A stretch of 54,140 nucleotides of DNA from a virus. A program made the position numbers and the translations under genes. The notes beneath the pieces were generated by a model. The model did not search any database. It had not been told where the DNA came from and worked only from the letters and a program-made list of their open reading frames with translations. The stretch covers positions 1-54,140 of IMG/VR virus record IMGVR_UViG_3300012920_000052; one strand, written 5' to 3'. Shown here piece after piece: positions 37,401 to 43,644 of the stretch (within the stretch, counting starts at the first letter, position 1; each line of letters starts with the position of its first letter).

Positions 37401-37882
37401 ACCTCTACGGTTCCACTTTCTACATTAGCGGTTGACCCAGTTGAAGAGTAGACAGTGTTGATATTACAAGTACTTCCACTCCAGGTAACATTTGAAGAAA
37501 CGTCTAAACATTGTGTTCTTATTGTTTCACAGTCAACATTACCTACTGTGCTTATAGACCAAGATGGTCCCGCGTCATATCCAGAATAACCTAATACTCT
37601 TGTTACGAAGAGTTGATTAGATTGTTGTAGATACGCTTTCGCGATATATGATAATTCGTACTTAGGTATTTGAGTCTCTGTAAATTTTTCAGGACTTAAA
37701 CTACCAAAGTAGGTTTGGAACTCTCCATAAGAGCTAATAAAGATTGGTTCAAAAGCTGGACCCTGTAAGGTCTCTCCAGCCAAACCTAAAGTTGTAACCC
37801 CAACACTCTGAGCTACAAAACTTAAATCTTTTTCCGAAGTATACACTCCTGGTGATACAAAAACTTTTCCGTCTGATGCCAT
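34430..37882 (-). CDS. 18: contractile tail sheath protein gp18-like (oversized)
   Basis: The 1150-aa protein has the diagnostic sheath start VFVSPGVYTSEKDLSFVAQS and a sheath C-terminus with RVWLPPTYDVMRNIALTDNI, then WFASAGYTRGIVNAVKAR and ERDTLYAGRINPIATYS. T4 gp18 is 659 aa, so about 490 extra residues are present. They fall mostly between residues 120 and 800 as Ser/Thr/Cys-rich beta domains (for example CATAATPCYLSLTG). Those inserts probably decorate the sheath surface. The gene has a late octamer 40 nt upstream. Confidence 0.93.
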   Translation of the reverse strand: MASDGKVFVSPGVYTSEKDLSFVAQSVGVTTLGLAGETLQGPAFEPIFISSYGEFQTYFGSLSPEKFTETQIPKYELSYIAKAYLQQSNQLFVTRVLGYSGYDAGPSWSISTVGNVDCETIRTQCLDVSSNVTWSGSTCNINTVYSSTGSTANVESGTVEVFFSAGTSYGDSTLSTSPTVLLPNPIQSVLNNTITKTDGSTTTVETEINSLLNTAASSFYHPYTCATAATPCYLSLTGTPTESVFGCPYDGDEAEGNTLVNGAFPEWDGSAFVTTYQNEMSAATSTSVLGGSCSPNFCDDINDPWLYSFFNIIPNTDSYTGFSLSVGISPTDIVDISTSAATTSYSGVSRFSVTYFTGSTFCNYDDLIVATLRSRGISTQTSGGPVYEVTGLTDVQMVCTGSTFGDVNTNPFATFGLDVTNKEGSTFRFETSMSPTSKDYLKRVFGTAPFDKDMSTVPVFVEEAYPNMLSYAYKKGYIKGLNCTLLDLPSFRAATNTGTIGFYQEQWQTPVTPFLVSELRGTKVYKLFRFVSIADGNAANTSIKISIVNISFERNEFDILVRNYYDTDASPVVLERFTRCSMNPNENSFVGVKVGTANGEYELKSRYIMVDIDPEQESDVNRHDAVPCGFEGYITREYQGQQSPTLYYKTHYNTPGEVIWNPPFAISAGVDNETISVGDKIRRVYLGISDTAASAYDDDFFQYKGKQAPIKKCDDPDGDDWNCLTQGFHMDSGATCTNTLGELCVTTQCKNCGTGTTSENQFAVGATSFRTEPTSPQDPYYTLQSRKFTIAPYGGFDGWDIYRKSRSNGDSYIRGKSGFLNGACSTTAYPNADGDGSFKLLGSTPWGESGFFATTDYYAYLFGIRTFRNPEAVNVNVFATPGINYVDNSNLVEETIDMIETERADSLYVTTTPDYNLFAPGATIAANIIQPTEAVDNLDLTGIDSNYTATYYPWVQYNDQENNTRVWLPPTYDVMRNIALTDNISFPWFASAGYTRGIVNAVKARKKLTLDERDTLYAGRINPIATYSDVGTIIWGNKTLQSRQSALDRINVRRLLLQARKLISAVAVKLLFEQNDEQVRNEFLDLVNPILDSIRRERGLTDFRVVLSDDPQLIDQNTLEGKIYIKPTRSLEFIDIEFLITPTGASFENV

Positions 37883-37922
37883 TTTAAATATTTTTTTCTT
37901 TAATCAGTTATTTTATTCTATT

Positions 37923-37930
37923 AATAAATA
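37923..37930 (-). promoter_or_regulatory. late-type promoter octamer for sheath
   Basis: Sense TATTTATT, 40 nt before the sheath ATG. Confidence 0.55.
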
Positions 37931-37965
37931 TTAAGTTTAAACCCAAAAGATAGGTACTATTTCGA

Positions 37966-38020
37966 GTATGGTTAGGTTGTGTATGAAAAAAATCATACTT
38001 TTTTCATACTTATGGGTATG
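37966..38020. promoter_or_regulatory. putative RHH operator with five GTATG half-sites
   Basis: GTATG or its complement CATAC occurs at 37966, 37981, 37994, 38005 and 38016, the last steps about 11 bp apart. An 11-bp perfect inverted repeat GTATGAAAAAA/TTTTTTCATAC (37981-37991 with 37999-38009) lies just before the ATG at 38012. This looks like an operator for the adjacent RHH protein, close enough to the sheath octamer to influence both genes. Confidence 0.6.
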
Positions 38021-38179
38021 GAAGACGTTAGAAAGATAAAAAACATTAAAATAGATACCAGGGTTCACAAACTATTAAAGGACTATTGTCAGAAAAACGG
38101 ATTAAAAATGTTTCAATTTGTGGAAAAACTAATTAAAGAAAAGTGTTCCCCCAAAAAAGACATTTACGGAGACCTTTAA
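38012..38179 (+). CDS. small ribbon-helix-helix DNA-binding protein
   Basis: From the ATG at 38012 the protein is 55 aa (MGMEDVRKIKNIKIDTRVHK); another ATG follows at 38018. It has one RHH/Arc-type fold: a short strand (KNIKIDT), helix 1 (VHKLLKDYCQKNG), a turn, and helix 2 (KMFQFVEKLIKEKC). Such proteins bind DNA as dimers through the strand and often repress their own gene. It is a lone plus-strand gene between minus-strand sheath and gp15-like genes, and its stop overlaps the gp15-like stop by 4 nt. A longer frame from a GTG at 37979 would start within the operator. Confidence 0.75.
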   Translation: MGMEDVRKIKNIKIDTRVHKLLKDYCQKNGLKMFQFVEKLIKEKCSPKKDIYGDL

Positions 38180-39276
38180 ATAAATTTTGTTTCTAAAGTT
38201 ATTGTTTGTGGTTGAGACACATCTATTGGGGTTAGAGTAAATATTAAACTTTGGCCTTTAGATATATAGTAAGTTGTAAATTCGTCACTAACCAAATCGG
38301 AGACCCCGTCAATTTCAATACTTACTTCGTAGTTATTGTTATTAGTAGTGTCAATAACTTCAATATTAGCGTCAAATTCAAAAGGTACAGTAAGAGTACC
38401 TAACCCAGCATCTACAGTAAATGTTTCTCTAAAAATACTTTCTGGATTTTCTTTTGTTGGCGCCATAGGTTTTTTACGTGCCTTAGTGTCGACTTCAAAC
38501 ATGAGTAATTTCCTAGTCACCGCTGGTGTTACTTCGAATTCTTCTTCATCTATGAGAAAACCTTGTAATTGTAATTGATAATTTTGTGTATAAAATTTTC
38601 TTTTTTCATTATCACTAATTTGACTTTCATCACTTAAAGAATTTAAAATTATAGGGATATAGTGGCCTTTTACAAAAGTATAAGCTTGTCTAGAAGTAAA
38701 AGTCTGCATCATTATTTTATTAAACCTATTTAACTCTCTCATTCTATTACAGACTATTTTTAAATCATATGTGATATCGACAGGGACAGGTTGTGGTATT
38801 TTATATATGTCCATACCTTTTCTTTGGCCATCCCAAGTGGGTACTTTCGCGTAGTGAAAAGTTCTTCTATCTGGAATGGTATATGTTAAAGCGGGATTAC
38901 TACCATACTGTACCGCTGGGTCTCTAACAGCGACTAAAAAAGGAATTTCTGGATTTAAATCTTTATCACTAAAAGACCATGTCTCTGTAAACTCACCCCA
39001 CCTTTGTATTGTTAATATTTGTTCTACAAAGGATATGGGTTTTCCATTGATAGAAAAAACTAATCTGTCCTTAACAAAATCTAATAAACCTAAGTCTAAA
39101 TCAGCATGTAAAACACTTTTAGGTAAAAATGTGCCGTCTTCACTTATAAACTCAGCTAACTGTTTTCTACGTTTAGGAACTGAAATTCCATCATAACCAG
39201 ATGGGTAGTGAGGTTGGTTCCTTACCGCAGGATACATATTTAGTGTTTTTTTAATTTTTTTATTTATTTTTCCCAT
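38176..39276 (-). CDS. 15: tail completion / sheath terminator protein, gp15-like
   Basis: I chose the ATG at 39276, 1 nt after the gp14-like stop, giving 366 aa. An upstream start at 39303 would overlap that gene. The middle part has VPVDITYDLKIVCNRMREL, then KGHYIPIILN and KRKFYTQNYQLQLQGFLIDE, the order seen in T4 gp15 (a YELSIFTR-type strand and helix, then a late strand ending in GW-type residues). Gp15 caps the tail for head joining. The position between sheath and neck genes supports this. Similarity is moderate and the C-terminal 90 residues are extra. Confidence 0.6.
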   Translation of the reverse strand: MGKINKKIKKTLNMYPAVRNQPHYPSGYDGISVPKRRKQLAEFISEDGTFLPKSVLHADLDLGLLDFVKDRLVFSINGKPISFVEQILTIQRWGEFTETWSFSDKDLNPEIPFLVAVRDPAVQYGSNPALTYTIPDRRTFHYAKVPTWDGQRKGMDIYKIPQPVPVDITYDLKIVCNRMRELNRFNKIMMQTFTSRQAYTFVKGHYIPIILNSLSDESQISDNEKRKFYTQNYQLQLQGFLIDEEEFEVTPAVTRKLLMFEVDTKARKKPMAPTKENPESIFRETFTVDAGLGTLTVPFEFDANIEVIDTTNNNNYEVSIEIDGVSDLVSDEFTTYYISKGQSLIFTLTPIDVSQPQTITLETKFI

Positions 39277-39277
39277 A

Positions 39278-39793
39278 TTAAATTCCGTTAAATTCGTTTT
39301 CACTAACTGGTGTACATGTTATTGTCCTATAAAATGACTTGTACCCCAGTATGGTATGTGCATTATCTCCCGCTACCCTACCATCATTGGCTACTGTAAA
39401 GTATCTAGTAAAATCTTCAGTCTCTGGGTAACCTATATAATCACCATATTTTATATCTATTCCCAACTGTTCCAGTTCTTTTTTATAAACACTAATGGTT
39501 AAATTACCACTTTCTAAATAACGCATCAAACCGTTGGCGTAACTATCGTTAGTTGGTCCTGATATATTAACTAAAGCTTTGAATTCTACAGGTGGGAAAA
39601 ACCTAATCTCTTCTGGTGCTGCTTCAGAATACACATTATCTACTTTGGATTTACTCCTATCTACACTATATAAAACAAGTGTAAAATTTAAATTACCATG
39701 AAGATATTCCATCCCCATAGATTCCTGTAAACGAAAATCTTCATCAGCAAAAAACTTATTTACTCTAGTTATCGGTACTCTTTTTTTAGACAT
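39278..39793 (-). CDS. 14: neck protein, gp14-like
   Basis: The 171-aa protein lies upstream of the gp15-like gene. It has a segment IKYGDYIGYPETEDFTRYF that resembles the gp14 pattern of KEGDLIYFP-type strands, and a LESGNLTISVYKKELEQLGI helix-strand. In T4, gp13 and gp14 close the head portal and connect the tail. The family match is weak by eye; the call rests mainly on order (neck, completion, sheath, tube). A TATTTATA octamer is 17 nt before the ATG. Confidence 0.55.
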   Translation of the reverse strand: MSKKRVPITRVNKFFADEDFRLQESMGMEYLHGNLNFTLVLYSVDRSKSKVDNVYSEAAPEEIRFFPPVEFKALVNISGPTNDSYANGLMRYLESGNLTISVYKKELEQLGIDIKYGDYIGYPETEDFTRYFTVANDGRVAGDNAHTILGYKSFYRTITCTPVSENEFNGI

Positions 39794-39806
39794 AGTTAAT
39801 CTTTGT

Positions 39807-39818
39807 TATTTATAAATA
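39807..39818. promoter_or_regulatory. palindromic, possibly bidirectional late-type octamer
   Basis: TATTTATAAATA holds the octamer on both strands: plus 39807-39814 and minus 39811-39818. It lies 17 nt before the gp14-like ATG on the minus strand and about 45 nt before the plus-strand SNF2 gene start. Confidence 0.5.
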
Positions 39819-39859
39819 TCTAGTTTTGCTTTATATTTAGGTACCATAATTATGTTATT

Positions 39860-41605
39860 TTGGAAATAAGAATACCGGAAAAAGAAGCTTTAGATATTCT
39901 CTCTACCTATGGTGGAGCAAATAATTACGTCTTAGAATTAAAAGAAAAGACAAAAAGTAAATATTATAAACTTAGTAGAACCCAAGTAGATTATATCATA
40001 TCTCACAAAGACATTGTACCTAAGGTAGCTCGTAAATTTGTTGAAATCGACCCCTATCTTTCTGAACAATTACAAGAAAATCGTTTATTACCTAAACCCC
40101 CTAAAAAAATATGGGTAGAAAAAATTCTAGTAGAAAGTGAAAAGGCTTATCATATATGGGGTAAAATTATAGACGCGGATAATTTACACGCGTTCTGGGT
40201 ACCTAAGTCACAGATAGTACCCAAACAACAACAAAAAGATTTAAAAATAGACTATAGTCCTTTTTCCCATAGACCACCAATGGAACACCAACGACCAGCA
40301 ATAGAAGCTTTATTAAAAAATGACATGTATATTCTTGCTGATGATATGGGTCTGGGTAAAACCACGTCTGCCGTACTAGCTAGTATAATTGAAAATAGTA
40401 AACGAACATTAGTTGTCTGTCCCGCGTCATTAAAAATAAATTGGAAAAGAGAGATAGAAAATTACACTAATGAAGAGGTAGTAATAGTTGAAGGTAAAAA
40501 GTGGAAAGAAGGTAAATTTATTATAATTAATTACGACATACTTAAAAATTTTCATTCTTTTAAAGACGATAGTGTAAGAATTTTATTAGACTCTGGAATA
40601 GAAAGAATAATAATAGATGAAGCTCATTATATTTCTAATCCTAAAGCACAAAGAACTAAAATAATTAATCAAATATCTAATAAGTTAGGTAAGGTTTGGT
40701 TACTTACTGGGACACCTATGACATCTAGACCTATTAATTACTACAATTTATTAAAACTAGTAAATAGTAGGGTGGCTAGTAACTGGATTACTTATGTCAG
40801 TAGATATTGTGAAGGTAGACAATTTAGAGGCCCTAATGGTAGAAAAATATGGAATGTTAACGGAGCTTCTAATTTAGAAGAACTTAGAGATAGAACACAA
40901 GATAAGATTACACGAAGATTAAAAGAAGATGTATTGGACCTGCCAGATAAAATTATAACTCCCATATACTTAGAACTAATGTCTGCAGAATATGAAAAAG
41001 AAATGGGAGAGTATTTGTCTTGGTCTGACGAAAACCAAAATGAAAGCATTACAATACATTTAGCTAAACTTACAAAAGTTAGACAAATTATAGCTTCAGG
41101 TAAAATTACACACACAATACAATTAATTAATGATATTTTAGAACAAGACAAAAAAGTTATTGTTTTTACTAACTTTACTGCTCCTTTAATGGAACTCCAT
41201 TCACATTATCCTAAAAACTCTGTCGTACTTCATGGGCAAATGTCTAAAGAAGAAAGACAAAAATCTGTAGACAAATTTCAAAACAACCCAAAAATAAAAA
41301 TATTCATATCTAATTTAAAAGCGGGTGGTGTAGGAATTACTTTGACAGCAGCTGAAGCAGTCATTATGAATGATTTAAGTTTTGTTCCATCAGACCACTC
41401 CCAAGCTGAAGATAGAGCTTTCAGAATAGGACAAAAAAAGAACGTGTCTTGTTTTTACCCCATATTTGATAACACTCTTGAAAGAATAATTTATAATATA
41501 TTACAAAAAAAGAAAAATGTAATTGATACTGTTATGGGTGATATTACCATAGAACCAGATACAGATATTATGCAAGAATTATTTAATGAGTTACATAATA
41601 TTTGA
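39860..41605 (+). CDS. SNF2-family DNA helicase/translocase
   Basis: The 581-aa protein has all SNF2 motifs in order: I DDMGLGKTTSAV (about residues 160-171), II IIIDEAHYIS, III WLLTGTPM, and the C-terminal domain with SNLKAGGVGITLTAA and QAEDRAFRIGQKK. It may serve as the branch-migration/annealing helicase that UvsW provides in T4, but this is SNF2/HARP-like rather than UvsW-like. No ATG is in frame near the N-terminus. TTG at 39860 is the best start and ATT at 39857 a possible one; the ATG at 39852 is out of frame. Confidence 0.9.
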   Translation: MEIRIPEKEALDILSTYGGANNYVLELKEKTKSKYYKLSRTQVDYIISHKDIVPKVARKFVEIDPYLSEQLQENRLLPKPPKKIWVEKILVESEKAYHIWGKIIDADNLHAFWVPKSQIVPKQQQKDLKIDYSPFSHRPPMEHQRPAIEALLKNDMYILADDMGLGKTTSAVLASIIENSKRTLVVCPASLKINWKREIENYTNEEVVIVEGKKWKEGKFIIINYDILKNFHSFKDDSVRILLDSGIERIIIDEAHYISNPKAQRTKIINQISNKLGKVWLLTGTPMTSRPINYYNLLKLVNSRVASNWITYVSRYCEGRQFRGPNGRKIWNVNGASNLEELRDRTQDKITRRLKEDVLDLPDKIITPIYLELMSAEYEKEMGEYLSWSDENQNESITIHLAKLTKVRQIIASGKITHTIQLINDILEQDKKVIVFTNFTAPLMELHSHYPKNSVVLHGQMSKEERQKSVDKFQNNPKIKIFISNLKAGGVGITLTAAEAVIMNDLSFVPSDHSQAEDRAFRIGQKKNVSCFYPIFDNTLERIIYNILQKKKNVIDTVMGDITIEPDTDIMQELFNELHNI

Positions 41606-41623
41606 AACTATCATAATTAGTAA

Positions 41624-41631
41624 TATTTATA
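41624..41631 (+). promoter_or_regulatory. late-type promoter octamer before neck gene
   Basis: TATTTATA followed by GATAAAAGA, 11 nt before the ATG at 41643. Confidence 0.6.
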
Positions 41632-41642
41632 GATAAAAGATT

Positions 41643-42764
41643 ATGCCAAGTAACGTTAGTATTTTAGACAAACAGAGACTCTACACTCAACTTAGACACC
41701 AACTAGGTGCACCAATAGTGGGAGTGGAGTTAGAAGACGATATGTTAGACTCTTTATTGGAGATAGCGATACAAGATTATGCTATGTATGTGAATGACTG
41801 GTTAATTGAAAATCAATGGGCATCTTTAGACGGAATTAATGTAGATGAAGCAGACTTAGCTAGAGCATATACTACCAGGAGTTTGGATTGGGAAAGTTCT
41901 TTTACATACGCCTATTCTAAAATTGTAGGTCTTCAAACAATGGGCCCGTGGATTCTTAAAAAAGACTATGTAGAGTTAGTTAAAGACCAACAAATATATC
42001 AAATTCCAGCAGGACGAGAAATAAATGAAATAATGTGGTATAGTCGTCCCGAACTTAATGAAATGTTAGTCGACCCTTTCTTGGGTGGTTTTGGAGGATT
42101 CGGAGGTATCGGTATGGGTGGAGCTGGCGGTTTTGCTCAAATGGGAATTGTGGGTTCTTACTATATGATGCCCGCTTACGACATCCTATTAAGAATGCAA
42201 GATAGGAATATTAAAAATAGACTTATAGGTTCAGATTTAACTTATCGTGTTACCGCGGGACCAGAAGGTACTAGATATTTACATTTATATAATGTACCTG
42301 GCGGTAGGTTTGATTTTGGAAATTCTGAAATAAATGGAGCCAGAGTCTGGTACTGGTATTATGATGTTAATCCGGACAACGTAAACGATTGTTTAGCAGA
42401 AAATAAAGATATTATTAGAGTACCATCTGATGCACCCATAAATGATATAGAGTGGATTGATTTAAACTCACCAGCCAGAGCGTGGGTAAGAAGGTATTTT
42501 ACAGCTTTAGCGAAAGAAACTTTAGGGAGAGTAAGGGGTAAATTTAGTGGAGCCTTAAAAGTACCAGATAGTGAGTTAACAATGGACTATTCTTCTTTAT
42601 TTAGTGAATCACAAGATGAAAAAACTAAACTTACCGAAGAACTTATGGGTAGGTTAGAAAGATTAAGAGAAGATAAATTAATGGAAAGAAAAGCTCTTGT
42701 AGCTGAAAATCTTAATAAAGCTTTAGGGTACAGACCATTTCAAGACCCTTATAATGTAATTTAA
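41643..42764 (+). CDS. 13: neck protein, gp13-like
   Basis: The 373-aa protein begins with KQRLYTQLRHQLGAPIVGVE followed by LEDDMLDSLLEIAIQDYAMY, the typical T4 gp13 N-terminal helical region. A Gly-rich loop (FGGFGGIGMGGAGG) lies at about residues 148-162. The rest contains the INEIMWYSRPE and RYLHLYNVPGG strands seen in gp13-like proteins. It should complete the neck between portal and tail. It is followed 1 nt later by the S74 fibre gene, echoing the wac-13 neighbourhood in T4. Confidence 0.75.
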   Translation: MPSNVSILDKQRLYTQLRHQLGAPIVGVELEDDMLDSLLEIAIQDYAMYVNDWLIENQWASLDGINVDEADLARAYTTRSLDWESSFTYAYSKIVGLQTMGPWILKKDYVELVKDQQIYQIPAGREINEIMWYSRPELNEMLVDPFLGGFGGFGGIGMGGAGGFAQMGIVGSYYMMPAYDILLRMQDRNIKNRLIGSDLTYRVTAGPEGTRYLHLYNVPGGRFDFGNSEINGARVWYWYYDVNPDNVNDCLAENKDIIRVPSDAPINDIEWIDLNSPARAWVRRYFTALAKETLGRVRGKFSGALKVPDSELTMDYSSLFSESQDEKTKLTEELMGRLERLREDKLMERKALVAENLNKALGYRPFQDPYNVI

Positions 42765-42765
42765 T

Positions 42766-43644
42766 ATGGGATACAATTATCCAGGATACGGTTTAAGAAC
42801 CAAAGCCGACTACTCGAGACAACTTTATCAGAACTGTGATACCACAGCTCAATTTTCTGGTAGTACAAAGTTCGACCAAAGTTTGTGTGTCAATCTGTCT
42901 TCAGACACAACTACTTATAATTTTAATTTAACTTCTACCTCTGCTTCTACTGCAGTATTTTCTATTGGTTTGGAGCCAGACCTAACAATAGGTAAATCAG
43001 GAGTTCAGATATTATCAAGTTTATTACCTACAGGTTCTTTTAATGATTTAGAAATAGACACCTCAACTGGAGAAGTTTATAGGGCAGCGTCTTCATTACG
43101 ATATAAAGAAGAAATACAACCCTTATCTCCTAATGAATTAAGTGCTGTTTTAAGTTTAACTCCAGTAAGTTTTAAATGGAAATCTAACAATAAAAAATCA
43201 GTAGGTTTAATCGCAGAACAAGTACACGATGTTGGTTTAACAGATTTTGTAACGTATAACGAAAAGGGAGAGCCTGATGGTGTTAGTTATAAATTACTAA
43301 CAATAGCATTAATTTCGGTTTTACAAAACAACACACAAACCCAACTTAAATTAAATGAAACTAAAGAAACAACAGAAAATATTCCAGTTGTTATTTCTAC
43401 AGACTACACCACATCTCAAACAAGATACATTATAGCTAAGAATGATTTAACTATAACTTTAGATAGTAAAAATTTAAAAAGATTTTATATTAAATCTATG
43501 GCTAATATTAAAATTAAACCTTTAATTGGTAAAATAGATGAGGAATGGGAAGAAATAAATATGGGTCCACAAAGTAGTATAGAACTCCTATGTGAAGGAA
43601 CCGACTGGTATATACTATCTTCTGATGGATTAAAAAATTCCTAG
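42766..43644 (+). CDS. fibre/whisker protein with S74 intramolecular chaperone
   Basis: The 292-aa protein has a short N-terminal fibre part (residues 1-105), then an endosialidase-type chaperone (peptidase S74). It shows the self-cleavage motif S-L-R-Y-K at about 109-113, then LTPVSFKW, VGLIAEQVHD and LLTIALISVLQ. The chaperone helps a trimeric fibre fold and then cuts itself off. About 85 residues of beta-rich sequence follow the chaperone, which is unusual because the domain is normally at the end. It is next to the gp13-like gene, so a neck whisker is a plausible role. It ends 15 nt inside the convergent polymerase gene. Confidence 0.8.
   Translation: MGYNYPGYGLRTKADYSRQLYQNCDTTAQFSGSTKFDQSLCVNLSSDTTTYNFNLTSTSASTAVFSIGLEPDLTIGKSGVQILSSLLPTGSFNDLEIDTSTGEVYRAASSLRYKEEIQPLSPNELSAVLSLTPVSFKWKSNNKKSVGLIAEQVHDVGLTDFVTYNEKGEPDGVSYKLLTIALISVLQNNTQTQLKLNETKETTENIPVVISTDYTTSQTRYIIAKNDLTITLDSKNLKRFYIKSMANIKIKPLIGKIDEEWEEINMGPQSSIELLCEGTDWYILSSDGLKNS

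Noticed and set aside
37977-38003. Host-type promoter for the RHH gene (TTG at 37977, TACTTTTT at 37996)
   Set aside because: The spacer is only 16 bp; the T-rich stretch is better explained as part of the inverted repeat.
39805-39840. Host-type promoter before the SNF2 gene (TATATTTA at 39832)
   Set aside because: The nearest TTG is 26 bp away, outside the 19-20 bp spacing of the accepted sites.
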